A stretch of 64,000 nt of DNA from Candidatus Brocadia pituitae (GTDB lineage Bacteria > Planctomycetota > Brocadiia > Brocadiales > Brocadiaceae), in assembly GCA_017347445.1 (NCBI GenBank), contig AP021856.1, forward strand, positions 1,310,613 through 1,374,612, read 5' to 3'. The first letter of the stretch is position 1. Every line of letters begins with the position of its first letter. Of the stretch, positions 15,124 through 23,713 are shown in pieces. Both the position numbers and the translations under genes were made by a program. The notes under the pieces were generated by a model. It did not search any database, was not told the origin of the DNA, and saw only the letters and a list, made by a program, of their open reading frames with translations.

Positions 15124-17442
15124 TTATAACATCATATAGGGGTCAACATCAACCATCGTTTGCACGCCTTTTGACGGTTTCAGCATATCTGCGATGCCCT
15201 GAAGGGCGTTGTGAATACTTGAATTGTTTTGCGCCTTTAATAAAATATGCCACCGGAACAGATTGTTGATTCTCGTTACGGGGGCCGGTGATGGTCCGAG
15301 TATTTCCAGATGATTGCCCGGTGTCCTTGCAATCTCTTTTAGCTTACCGGCAACAAGCGCGGATTTTTCTTTGGTCTTGTCCTCGTGCGGACTGCGGAGG
15401 ATGATCCGTGCCAGGTTTCCAAAAGGGGGGTAATGTAATTGTTTTCTATATTCCAGTTCTTTACCTGCAAAGCCTTCATAATCGTGAGCTGCTGCGTATG
15501 TGATGCTGTAGTGTCTGGGGTTGTAGGACTGCACCACCACCCGCCCGCCCTTTGTTCCTCTGCCGGTGCGTCCTGCAACCTGTGAGATGAGTTGAAATGT
15601 CCGCTCACCGGCACGGAAATCGGGCAGGTTCAATATCGTGTCTGCCGAGATTACCCCCACAAGGGTGACGTTGGGAAAATCCAGTCCCTTTGCAATCATT
15701 TGGGTGCCGAGTAATATCTGAAACTCACCTTGTTCAAATGCAGTCAGCGCCTTTTCATGGGAGTCGCGCACCCGCATGGTATCGCTGTCCATCCGAATGA
15801 TTTGATAATTGGGGAACTTGTTCCTGATCTCATCCTCAATCTTTTCTGTCCCGAAACCGCGATAGTTAATATTGCTGGCCAGGCAATCCGGGCATGATTC
15901 CGGCGGACGGGTCTCTGCGTGGCAATAATGGCATAAGATCGTATTGAGTTTTTTATGAAAGGTCATGGGGATATCGCATCGCTGACATTTTAATACAAAC
16001 CCGCACCGTTTACAGTTAATATACGGCGCAAAACCTCTGCGGTTCAAGAACAAGATCACCTGTTCCTTCCGGGCAAGGGACTGATTCATGTAATATTGCA
16101 ACCGCTGGGAAATGATGTTAAATCCCCTGCGTTTACGGACCTCTTCCCCCATATCAACGATATCGACAGGGGGGAGTTGTCGCTCACCAATCCTCCTGGA
16201 AAGGACGATCTTTTCATAGTTTCCTTTCCTGGCCTGATCGTAACTCTCCAGTGAGGGCGTGGCCGTGCCCATAATCACCATGGCATTCTCACGGGTTGCC
16301 CTGAGAATGGCAATATCTCGGGCGTTGTAGCGCGGATTATTTTCCTGTTTATAGGTATTCTCGTGTTCCTCATCGATAATAATTAGTCCAACGTTTTTCA
16401 GAGGGGCAAAGATGGAGGATCGGGCGCCGATGACGATATCCACCCTGCCGTCTTTAATATCGTTCCATTGTGATTGGTGGACAGTGCCCAGGAGGCTGCT
16501 GTGTAATACGGCAACCTTGTGGAACCGCGCCTTTATTCTTTGAATGGTCTGTGGGGTAAGGGATATCTCAGGGACAAGGTAAATAGCCTTGCGACCCTGT
16601 TCGAGCACCTTTGTTATAGATTGCAGGTATATCTCCGTCTTTCCGCTGCCCGTAATGCCGTGAAGCAAGAGAACACCCGGTTTTGGCCCTTCAAGTCTTT
16701 TGCAAATGGTGTCAAATGCCTTTTGCTGCTCCTGGGTAAGGGTGAGATGTTGCTGCAATTGATCGGTGTTACGAGGCGTGTTTGCAGCATCCTGGAGTTT
16801 GTTTTCAAGCGTAAGGAAACCTTTTTTCTCCAGTTGGCGAAGGCCGGGCATCTTGCAGCCACTGATGCGGATCACTTCTTTGGCACTTATTTCGTCAGGA
16901 TGCTCTAAAAGGATTTCCAGCGCCTTTGCCTGTTTTGGTGCGCGTGTTTTCATTTGCACCAGGGTTTCCTGATTGATGGCCAGGGCATGCGGATTACCTC
17001 TCACAAAGGTGTTCCATTTTTCCTTTATTCTGCTCCGAACCACAGGCGGAACAACCGCAGAGATTGCTTCTCCCCATCCGCAGCAGTAATGGGACGATAG
17101 CCAGCGGGTAATCTTCAGCATGATGTCATCAATCAGCGGCTCTTTATCGATGATACTTATGAGGTCTTTTGTTTTGTCAGTACATGGTGTATCAGTAAAT
17201 CCAACGCAAAAACCTGTTGTAATTTTGTTGCCAAAGGGTATTCTTACCCGCATACCTGCCTCAAGATTTTCTTGTAAGTGGGGGGGGACACGGTAATGAA
17301 ACACCTTCTGTAAAGGAATATTGACGACCACTTCTGCGTATAATTTTTGAGGTGGTTGATTTGCCGGACTCGTGTGCGTTTCCGGTCGGATATCAATTGG
17401 ATATGTGGAGGGGGGATTCTGATTGGGAAGACTGGCAGGCAT
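15124..17442 (-). CDS. priA: Primosomal protein N' (replication restart helicase PriA)
   Basis: This 772-residue helicase reloads replication forks. It has the N-terminal 3' DNA-binding domain (YAEVVVNIPLQKVFHYRVP), Walker A in HGITGSGKTEIY (261-272), DEEH box at 357-360, and a Cys-rich zinc region at about 465-515 (CKRCGFVLKCQRC, CHYCHAETRPPESCPDC). The helicase motifs GTQMIAKGLDFPNVTLVG and QVAGRTGRG follow. A 33-residue N-terminal leader rich in Pro may be a start-site artefact, and a later start is possible. It is a single gene, convergent with nothing immediately downstream. Confidence 0.95.
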   Translation of the reverse strand: MPASLPNQNPPSTYPIDIRPETHTSPANQPPQKLYAEVVVNIPLQKVFHYRVPPHLQENLEAGMRVRIPFGNKITTGFCVGFTDTPCTDKTKDLISIIDKEPLIDDIMLKITRWLSSHYCCGWGEAISAVVPPVVRSRIKEKWNTFVRGNPHALAINQETLVQMKTRAPKQAKALEILLEHPDEISAKEVIRISGCKMPGLRQLEKKGFLTLENKLQDAANTPRNTDQLQQHLTLTQEQQKAFDTICKRLEGPKPGVLLLHGITGSGKTEIYLQSITKVLEQGRKAIYLVPEISLTPQTIQRIKARFHKVAVLHSSLLGTVHQSQWNDIKDGRVDIVIGARSSIFAPLKNVGLIIIDEEHENTYKQENNPRYNARDIAILRATRENAMVIMGTATPSLESYDQARKGNYEKIVLSRRIGERQLPPVDIVDMGEEVRKRRGFNIISQRLQYYMNQSLARKEQVILFLNRRGFAPYINCKRCGFVLKCQRCDIPMTFHKKLNTILCHYCHAETRPPESCPDCLASNINYRGFGTEKIEDEIRNKFPNYQIIRMDSDTMRVRDSHEKALTAFEQGEFQILLGTQMIAKGLDFPNVTLVGVISADTILNLPDFRAGERTFQLISQVAGRTGRGTKGGRVVVQSYNPRHYSITYAAAHDYEGFAGKELEYRKQLHYPPFGNLARIILRSPHEDKTKEKSALVAGKLKEIARTPGNHLEILGPSPAPVTRINNLFRWHILLKAQNNSSIHNALQGIADMLKPSKGVQTMVDVDPYMML

Positions 17443-17865
17443 AGGTTCCTATTTTAATGTACAGGAAATTTAATCTGGTAGCGCAACCGTCCCGGTTGCT
17501 TGAAAAGCAGCTACGGATACAAATTTTTAGAATATTTTATGGTAAGATACTAGCAAAAGAAACCGTATCATGTCAAGGCAGATGAGACACAGCACCAGAG
17601 GTTACTCTGTGTTTGTTACAGATGCCAAGACGTAAGCGTTTACTAAGGATTATTGCGTAAAGGTAAGTTAGTTCATTCTTGCAGATTAAATCAGCTATTT
17701 CGAATCACATCATAGGTTTAAAAAACACTCGTTGTAAAATCGAAATTAATTTTGTGTCTGATTATATGAGATTATATTTGAAGGGTTTTTGGTACCAAAG
17801 ATAGGATTATTTTATGAATAACGCATGTATGAATGCGATGGTTGCGAGATTTGTATATATTCCCA
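17443..17865. other. 423-bp region between priA and the integron cassette
   Basis: I found no coding frame, tRNA or clear repeat here. It is AT-rich towards the right. If the integron once held more cassettes, this is where they would have been. No second attC was recognised. Confidence 0.5.
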
Positions 17866-17937
17866 GCATAACGCCGGAATTCAGCCGCCGACAGCCCGCG
17901 TAGCGGGATGGCGGTCGGCTGGAATGACTTGTTAGCC
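17866..17937 (-). other. attC recombination site of the TIR cassette
   Basis: Read on the minus strand, GGCTAAC (17937-17931) and GTTATGC (17872-17866) are the outer core boxes. The inner arms CAGCCGAC and GTCGGCGGCTG pair with one extrahelical base around a GC-rich loop. This is the classical 59-base-element layout, and the gene's TAA stop lies inside the first box, as usual for integron cassettes. Spurious frames through it read like KSFQPTAIPLRGLSAAEFRR, a familiar mistranslation of attC repeats. Confidence 0.88.
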
Positions 17938-18685
17938 ATAAATCGCTGGATCAAATCCTGGTGCATCAAGGTCATATCCATACTCTTTGCATAAGGCCTT
18001 TAGCTGCTTCTTTTTGTCGTTTGAGATCGGTATCACATCCGGGTTCCCATAGTAAAGTGCTTTGACAACAGCCAGTGCTATCTCTTTACGAGTATATGGT
18101 CGATTGTGCACATACAATGGGAAGTAAGTGTCTGGAAACTCTGCCGCCTCGAATAGGTTGAACGCTGGGCCATCTTCATTGTTTATAAGTAATTCGCCGC
18201 AACCTCGCAGGAACCGCCATTGCGGATTCTCGTAACTCGGGCTCACGCCACGCGCAGGACAATCTTGGTAAACGACATCGGCTATCTTGTTAGCAACAGA
18301 ACCGGCGCCCTCCGTACTCTTAAGTGCGATGATTCCCGTCAACCCAGGGTTCCATTGGTCTATTTGCGCCTTGTCAATAGTATGCCAAATAGGAAACAGC
18401 GTCTTATCTGTTTCGATGTGTTGCCGATGCAGCACGCCCAGTTCGTAGCTTGTCCATTGCTTGGCAATGTAAGCCGGCGAAAGGATCAACAGCCCGTACT
18501 CAGATGCTATTAACCCAGCATTGATTGAGTCAAGCAATTTGTCGCCAACGTTCATAGACAGCGGGGCAAACCATACCGAGAGTCCAAGAAACCTCAGGGC
18601 GCTAGCAAGCTCAGACGCAAAGGACTCATCTTCTACTGCGTACGAAATAAATAGGTGATACGGCTTGGTCATCGTTAATGGCTAA
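17872..18685 (-). mobile_element. Integron gene cassette (814 bp)
   Basis: The cassette runs from the G/TTAGCC junction (complement of 18680-18686) to the G of GTTATGC in attC (17872). It holds the TIR gene and its attC only. Its gene points away from the intI remnant, the normal geometry of an integron. Confidence 0.8.
17932..18672 (-). CDS. TIR-domain protein carried on an integron gene cassette
   Basis: Residues 1-135 form a TIR domain: HLFISYAVEDE, then LGLSVWFAPLSM, and QWTSYELGVL with E77 at the position of the NADase catalytic glutamate. The remaining 110 residues (WRFLRGCGELLINNEDGPAF, RPYTRKEIALAVVKALYYG) are an unrecognised C-terminal domain. Bacterial TIR proteins commonly degrade NAD+ or make signalling nucleotides in anti-phage defence, and that role is inferred here. 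The gene begins 14 bases after the cassette boundary and its stop is inside attC, so the cassette contains almost nothing else. Codon use and GC differ from the neighbouring accessory genes. Confidence 0.85.
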   Translation of the reverse strand: MTKPYHLFISYAVEDESFASELASALRFLGLSVWFAPLSMNVGDKLLDSINAGLIASEYGLLILSPAYIAKQWTSYELGVLHRQHIETDKTLFPIWHTIDKAQIDQWNPGLTGIIALKSTEGAGSVANKIADVVYQDCPARGVSPSYENPQWRFLRGCGELLINNEDGPAFNLFEAAEFPDTYFPLYVHNRPYTRKEIALAVVKALYYGNPDVIPISNDKKKQLKALCKEYGYDLDAPGFDPAIYG

Positions 18686-18872
18686 CATGAATTAGGCGTA
18701 CTAATAGCTGTCTTATTTTGCGGCTATTAGTACATATAATACGTTTACTAGAGACTTATTATACGGCTATTTTGGCGTATAATAAGGTTCACAAAAATTT
18801 TGCCGGTAATATACCTTAAATTACCAGAATAGTGCAATACTTTTATCTTTTCCATGATGAAAAGGAACTCCT
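18686..18872. promoter_or_regulatory. attI-like region with two perfect hairpins
   Basis: The space between the cassette junction and intI should contain attI and the divergent promoters. It shows two perfect 10-bp inverted repeats: TACTAATAGC/GCTATTAGTA (18699-18708 and 18723-18732) and CTTATTATAC/GTATAATAAG (18755-18764 and 18777-18786). Both loops contain a GCGGCTATT or ACGGCTATT-like sequence. An AAGGAA ribosome site precedes intI at 18862-18867. Confidence 0.5.
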
Positions 18873-19019
18873 ATGCCAGAACCAAAATTGCTGGATCAGG
18901 TTCGGGATGCAATCAGGGTAAAGTATTATAGCATGAGGACCGAAGAGGCGTATGTTTATTGGATTAAACGATTTATCCTTTTTCACGAAAAACGGCATCC
19001 ATTACACATAGTTCCTTAA
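18873..19019 (+). pseudogene. intI: Truncated integron integrase intI
   Basis: 48 codons remain: MPEPKLLDQVRDAIRVKYYS, RTEEAYVYWIKRFILFHEKR, then HPLHIVP and a stop. This matches the N-terminal SAM-like DNA-binding part of integron integrases (KLLDQVRDxIRxKHYSxRTExxYVxWIKRFIxFHxKRHP), from memory of the family. The whole tyrosine-recombinase catalytic domain is missing, cut at or just after the HP motif. The AIR-synthase-like gene follows at once, so the 3' part was deleted. The remnant cannot recombine cassettes. Confidence 0.85.
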
Positions 19020-19038
19020 CATTCATAACCCCATTTCT

Positions 19039-20046
19039 TTACAAAACTTTCGTGATCTCATCTACCTTAAAGGTAGGTATGCTCACCAGTTTTCCTTTTG
19101 TTAAGAGCCTCAATCCCTTGCCTTTCTTCGTAAGCTTGCCTATCTGGGTGCATGCGATACCATGCTTTGCAAGGATGGCAACGATTTTATTGGTATCCGC
19201 GGGGTGAAGTGCAATCAGCAATGACCCCGACGCAATGAGGCCAAGCGGGTGGATGCCGAACAACGTGCATATCTCGTTAGTTTCTTTATAGCATGGGATC
19301 TTTTCTGCGTAAATAACGGCTCCCGTTCCTGAAGCCTTCGTAAGCTCCAGAATGCCGGTAGACAGTCCACCTTCCGTTGGGTCATGCATGGCATGAATGC
19401 TGGCTACGGTATTCGCCAATAAGGCATCTGCAACGACACTTAATCCGGGCTTGTCGATGAATGCCTGTGCTCTTTTGAGAAACCGGTCACCAAATTTTTT
19501 CTGGATGAATGCGGACTTTTCACGCGCAATAATGGCCGTTCCTTCAATAGCAATCCCCTTGGTGAGTAAAAGGTCGTCTCCTGGTTTTGCATTTGAGTTT
19601 ATCACAAGCTTGTCCCTTTCAACTTCACCCAGCATGTGGCCAATAACAATGGGACGATCGATCTCATAAGAAATTTCGGTGTGTCCGCCGCACAGGGTGA
19701 TATTGAGTTTTTGGGTAGATTTCATAATGTCTTGAAATATACGGGTGACCAGCTTTCTGTCTGTCTTCCCTTCAGGCAGCAGCAGTGTTGCCATGAACCA
19801 CTTGGGAGTTGCCCCCATGGTGGCAATGTCATTGGCGTTTACGTTGACGGCATACCAGCCGATACGGTGGGTGGTAAAGGTAATGGGGTCGGTCTTGGCG
19901 ACAAGGAATTTTTCCCCAAAATCGATGACGGCTGCATCCTCACCAATCCTGGGACCCACAATGATTCTCGGGTCAGTGATCGGGTTTGAGTTGAGGAGTT
20001 TTTCCAGCAGGTGGATATCAAGTTTTCCTACAGGAAAATATTTCAT
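19039..20046 (-). CDS. AIR synthase-related (HypE-like) ATP-binding protein
   Basis: The 335-residue product has the PurM/HypE/SelD two-domain fold. N-terminal GEDAAVIDFGEKFLVAKTDP and VNVNANDIATMGATPKWF form the ATP/Mg site. The C-terminal domain starts around PGDDLLLTKGIAIEGTAIIA and includes MHDPTEGGLSTGILEL. SelD's catalytic Cys/Sec loop and HypE's C-terminal Cys are absent, so neither selenide dikinase nor carbamoyl-phosphate dehydratase can be claimed. It lies downstream of a PIG-L deacetylase on the same strand with a 73-bp gap and may be cotranscribed. Confidence 0.82.
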   Translation of the reverse strand: MKYFPVGKLDIHLLEKLLNSNPITDPRIIVGPRIGEDAAVIDFGEKFLVAKTDPITFTTHRIGWYAVNVNANDIATMGATPKWFMATLLLPEGKTDRKLVTRIFQDIMKSTQKLNITLCGGHTEISYEIDRPIVIGHMLGEVERDKLVINSNAKPGDDLLLTKGIAIEGTAIIAREKSAFIQKKFGDRFLKRAQAFIDKPGLSVVADALLANTVASIHAMHDPTEGGLSTGILELTKASGTGAVIYAEKIPCYKETNEICTLFGIHPLGLIASGSLLIALHPADTNKIVAILAKHGIACTQIGKLTKKGKGLRLLTKGKLVSIPTFKVDEITKVL

Positions 20047-20065
20047 AACTATTTATCAAGTATTT

Positions 20066-20102
20066 TTACAACCCCCTTGATTCCCCTTTTGTAAGGGGGA
20101 CT
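20066..20102. repeat. C-rich/G-rich palindromic repeat
   Basis: An AACCCCCTTGATTCCCC...GGGGGA type palindrome lies between the two genes of this operon. A related copy is at 36990-37072, and another C/G-rich palindrome is at 20915-20952. Confidence 0.5.
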
Positions 20103-20119
20103 TGGTTGTGGCTTTGTTG

Positions 20120-20806
20120 CTAAACGATATCGCGTATATCCTTTAAGCCAACCTGTTCCCGGCTCATGAAGGGTTCTCCGTAATCAACGCGGATCAGATT
20201 GCCGTAATATTGACTCCTTGCGGTAATTGAATTGCTGATATGTTTCCATCGGTCGTCATCATAGGCAAACTGGGATTGATAGACCCGCGCAATCTGGAGT
20301 TTCTTTTCAAATTCCTTACTGATATCCAGGATAAATGAGGGGGTGACATGTAGTCGGAAATGGGAACAGAGGTAATAATAGATGTGGGTTGGATACCACG
20401 GCTCTCCGGGGATATCTGATTTGGTCAGTTTTGCATAGAATCGGGCTGCTTCGCCGATCTGGGTGGTTTGGACATGGTCAGGGTGTGCATCAACCCAGTA
20501 AGGAAGGAAAAGCACGTGCGGTCGTATCTTCCGGATCACGGCAGCGACCTTTTTACGGGCATCGATACTGTCCATGAGATAACGATTGGGCAAATCAAGC
20601 ACCGTCCTGCTCTTTACACCGAGCATGGCCGTTGACTGTTCCCATTCTTTCTGTCTGATTTCAGGACTGCCATGCGGGGTGGGTTCGCCGTTCGTCAGGT
20701 CGAGGATGTGGACATCATAACCGAGGGTAACGAGTTTCAGGATGCTGCCTCCCATACCGCCTTCTGCATCATCCGGGTGAGGAGCTATTACAAGAATCGT
20801 TGTCAT
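20120..20806 (-). CDS. PIG-L family deacetylase (BshB1-like)
   Basis: This 228-residue zinc-dependent N-deacetylase of the LmbE/PIG-L family has the metal motif PHPDDAE near the N-terminus and HPDH in YWVDAHPDHVQT. The segment LDLTNGEPTPHGSPEIRQKE resembles BshB1, which deacetylates GlcNAc-malate in bacillithiol synthesis. That substrate is a reasonable guess, but no other bacillithiol gene is nearby. Removal of N-acetyl groups from another amino sugar is the alternative. Confidence 0.82.
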   Translation of the reverse strand: MTTILVIAPHPDDAEGGMGGSILKLVTLGYDVHILDLTNGEPTPHGSPEIRQKEWEQSTAMLGVKSRTVLDLPNRYLMDSIDARKKVAAVIRKIRPHVLFLPYWVDAHPDHVQTTQIGEAARFYAKLTKSDIPGEPWYPTHIYYYLCSHFRLHVTPSFILDISKEFEKKLQIARVYQSQFAYDDDRWKHISNSITARSQYYGNLIRVDYGEPFMSREQVGLKDIRDIV

Positions 20807-21419
20807 ATGAAGCGCCTTCAGATAAACAATTTGACGTTAAAATTAAGAAAATAAACGTAACAATTAAGCTTGTTGAAAAAGGTAGCGCCGATCCCTTGTG
20901 GTCGGCTTGTGCGGGGGATATCCACCCCCTAACCCCCGCCAGCGGGGGGCACTACCCGCACTACGCATTCTGTTTCGTGTGGATTACTTATAAATGTACG
21001 GATTTTTCAAAAAGCTAGATTGTTACGAAAATTCATAGAAAGTGGAAGGTGGTATTGTACTGAATGACCAGAAAAATGCAAGCGAAAGAGTAACACGTCA
21101 GCAGCATGTGACAAATTTGTAACAATTTAGCTTTTTGAAAATATATTGCAGTTTATGTTGGGTGGCACGGACAAACTCCGTTTGTCCGTGTGATAACCTA
21201 GACCAATTTGTACGCAATCACGGACAAGCAAAGCTTGTCCGTGCCACCCATGATGCTCGAAAATATGTGCATCAATTTTCAAAAATCTAAAGTGGTACAC
21301 AAATTTACTAGCGATGTACAGCCGAAGCCAAATCCCTCGTCCTCCCCCTCGATCCTCCTCCGAAGGAAGAGATGGAGTGTACAGGGGGTGAATAAACTTG
21401 CGAAACCGGGATAATATTT
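20807..21419. other. 613-bp repeat-rich intergenic region
   Basis: No gene was found. It holds a C/G-rich palindrome (20915-20952), two inverted copies of a TCAAAAAGCTAnATTGTTAC motif (21003-21037 and 21116-21142), and a 90-bp MITE-like palindrome (21160-21249). Confidence 0.55.
21160..21249. repeat. MITE-like palindromic element, copy 1
   Basis: Terminal inverted repeats GGGTGGCACGGACAA / TTGTCCGTGCCACCC bound the element. Inside each end is a further hairpin (CGGACAAACTCCGTTTGTCCG-like and CGGACAAGCAAAGCTTGTCC). A second copy with the same ends but a longer middle is at 23714-23878. Confidence 0.75.
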
Positions 21420-22017
21420 CTATGAAAAGTAAGTATTTTGGAAAAACTCTCCATATGGGTGTCTGTAAATATTATATTTTTTATTCGCTGCTCTTGCCTG
21501 CCTTGCTATTTCCTCATCTAATGTGTTCCAGGTTTGCTCATAGTAATTTTTTTCGGACAACATGTCCGTAAATTTTATTCCCAAGGCAGGTTTTGCAAGG
21601 GAGATATGTCTTACCATATCCTGTGCGTGATGGAGTTTGAAATTCAGATACTCAAATTCAATCCTTTCTGCCTTTGCAAAAGGGGAGAATACGTTCCTGA
21701 TATCCGTTACCCATGGTATAACAGGTGAATAATACGGGATGACAGATATCCCAGCATCAAGCAGTCTATGGATTGCATCATTTCGGGAATCAAGGGGCGG
21801 GCTTTTCGGCTCAATGAGCTGTTTGAAGGTATTGCTCATAGGGTTCACCGTAAAATAGATTCTTTTGCAAAATTCCTGGTTGCTGCCTGTTCGACCTCAC
21901 ATAACAATAGGTGCAGGCAAACTCACAGCCTACATAGGGATTGATTACGTACTCCCCCAAATCTATCGAGGTGGGATTCAGGATACGGTTTATCGTAACT
22001 TTGTTAATTTCCAACAT
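21420..22017 (-). pseudogene. Photolyase-like (SplB/Rv2578c-type) radical SAM gene with internal deletion
   Basis: The N-terminal part (LNPTSIDLGEYVINPYVGCE, then FACTYCYVR with the Cx3Cx2C cluster motif) is followed after about 20 codons by an early stop. The C-terminal part (SNTFKQLIEPKSPPLDSRND, ISVIPYYSPVIPWVTDI, then IARQARAANKKYNIYRHP) continues in another frame. The piece between them, about 80-100 residues of the barrel in intact relatives, is missing. It is not functional as a radical SAM enzyme. Confidence 0.75.
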
Positions 22018-22044
22018 TTTTGTAACAGTTCAGTTTACCGCAGA

Positions 22045-22145
22045 GAGGCTGAGAGATTGGGGTGTTGAGAGGTTGAGAAGTTGGGATGCAAGGTTTCTCA
22101 GCTTCCCATCTTCCCAGTTTCTCAACTTCTTGCCTTTCCTCTGCG
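22045..22145. repeat. Imperfect inverted repeat (GAGAAGTTG / CAACTTC)
   Basis: GAGGTTGAGAAGTTGGGA and TTCCCAGTTTCTCAACTTC form a long imperfect stem flanked by CAGAGAGG...CCTCTG. It sits between the pseudogene and the downstream end of the B12-radical SAM gene, and may be a small palindromic repeat or a transcript-end structure. Confidence 0.4.
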
Positions 22146-22158
22146 TCTTTGATGTGCA

Positions 22159-23466
22159 CTATTTCTCAATCAAATTCCCAATAAATGCATTGGTATGCTT
22201 AATTTTATGCCGTTTCATTTCGTGAACAATGATTTCCATTCTCTTGCGGGCTGTTGGATTTGCCCTATAATCTGCCGTTTCATCAGCAGATGTCCCGTCA
22301 TAATATGTGAAGGGATTCATTTGGGCAATCTGAGGTATAATATCCTTGTGCCGGATAATGAAGTCAAGGGTATTTTGAAAATCCTGTTCGGTCTCTTCGG
22401 GATAACCAACAATGATGCTTATACCGAAGAAAAGACCTGCGGTATGAAGGTTATTGAAGAAGCTAAGGGCATCTGCAGCGGTAAAACCTTTGTTCATATG
22501 CTTAAGGGTGGTATCTGATCCGGATTCCAATCCAACAAATAGGCTAAAACAGCCACTCTGTTTCATCTTTTCAAGGAGCTTTATAGTCATATCATTTCTG
22601 GTGGCTATCTGTGCCTCCCAGGGAATTGATCCAAAATGCTCAATGATGTTGTCGCAAAATGCCTCCAGTTTCTTCAGGTCGGCATTTATGAGGGAATCGT
22701 AAAATACAAAATACTGTGTCTTATTGGCTGTTTTGTGATGCCGGATTTCATCGATAAGACTGTTGATGGGTCTTGTTCTGAAGTTTTTGTAAAGGAGCCT
22801 TTCCGAACAGAAGTTACACCTTCGGATACATCCCCTTGAAAACTGAAGTGGTATGGTATTTTTCCTGGGATAGACATTTAGGTCAATGCCTCTATAAAAG
22901 GGAAACGTCAGGCCTGCTAAATCATGGAGTTGCTCAAACGTTGCGACCTTTTTACGGTTATTGTTACCCATAAGATAGTGATACAGAGGGATTTCTCCTT
23001 CACCCACAATCAGGTAATCAGCCGCCTGAAGAAGGGTGTTATGAAATCTGCCATCCGTTTTAAAGAATTGACGGGTTATTTCCGGCCCGCCAAAAATAAT
23101 CTTCATCGTATTCTTCTTTGATTTCAGGAGTTCCGCCATGCGCAAGGTAGTTTCAAAGTTACTTTTAAAACAGGAGAATCCTATGATCCCATAGTTCAGC
23201 ATCTTTTCTCTTGTATCGTGAAATTCACGAGAATTATGCTCTTCGATTCGTGAGAGGATATTTTCTTCTAAAAGCGTATTACAACTCACCAGCCACTGCC
23301 TTTGTAGTTGGTGATCTGATAAGGTATAAAAGACATGGTTGAAGTCAAGGATATCCGCATGAATCCCCTTTTGTGCCAAAAATGCCTGAAGGTATCCAAG
23401 TCCGATAGGCGGCATATTGGGCCATGCCGGTGGTAAAACAGTGAGAAGGATGTTTTGTCTGGACAT
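22159..23466 (-). CDS. Cobalamin-binding-domain radical SAM protein
   Basis: 435 residues. The N-terminal B12-binding-like domain (NILLTVLPPAWPNMPPIGLG, GIIGFSCFKSNFETTLRMAE, IIFGGPEITRQF, YLIVGEGE) is followed by a radical SAM barrel with the cluster motif SRGCIRRCNFCSE and SLINADLKKLEAFC. The substrate cannot be read. Members of this class methylate unactivated carbons or remodel lipids, cofactors and antibiotics. It is a single gene with no obvious partner apart from the radical SAM pseudogene downstream. Confidence 0.85.
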   Translation of the reverse strand: MSRQNILLTVLPPAWPNMPPIGLGYLQAFLAQKGIHADILDFNHVFYTLSDHQLQRQWLVSCNTLLEENILSRIEEHNSREFHDTREKMLNYGIIGFSCFKSNFETTLRMAELLKSKKNTMKIIFGGPEITRQFFKTDGRFHNTLLQAADYLIVGEGEIPLYHYLMGNNNRKKVATFEQLHDLAGLTFPFYRGIDLNVYPRKNTIPLQFSRGCIRRCNFCSERLLYKNFRTRPINSLIDEIRHHKTANKTQYFVFYDSLINADLKKLEAFCDNIIEHFGSIPWEAQIATRNDMTIKLLEKMKQSGCFSLFVGLESGSDTTLKHMNKGFTAADALSFFNNLHTAGLFFGISIIVGYPEETEQDFQNTLDFIIRHKDIIPQIAQMNPFTYYDGTSADETADYRANPTARKRMEIIVHEMKRHKIKHTNAFIGNLIEK

Positions 23467-23713
23467 AATAAATTAACAGAGAGTGAGAGAGATAAGAAAC
23501 TATATCAGGCGAAAATGTAATCCGGCAATATTAAAAGTTGTATTTCTTCAGCGGTTGTTATAGTATTATTTGCATGACAAAAGGCCGAATTCAAACGAAG
23601 ATACAGGTGCAGGCAAGGAATAAGGAATCGGTAAATTATCCTCACCAAGAGTGGCTATGCGGTGCGCGTGTTATACTCAAGATGTTCATAAGGTGAATTT
23701 TACATTAATAACA

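Noticed and set aside
17772-17981. A 69-codon minus-strand frame reading SFQPTAIPLRGLSAAEFRR
   Set aside because: It runs through the attC site; this peptide is a familiar mistranslation of attC repeats, not a gene.
19039-20046. SelD (selenide, water dikinase) as identity of the AIR-synthase-like gene
   Set aside because: The catalytic Cys/Sec glycine-rich N-terminal loop of SelD is absent, so it also gives no support for selenocysteine recoding at the TGA near 13236.
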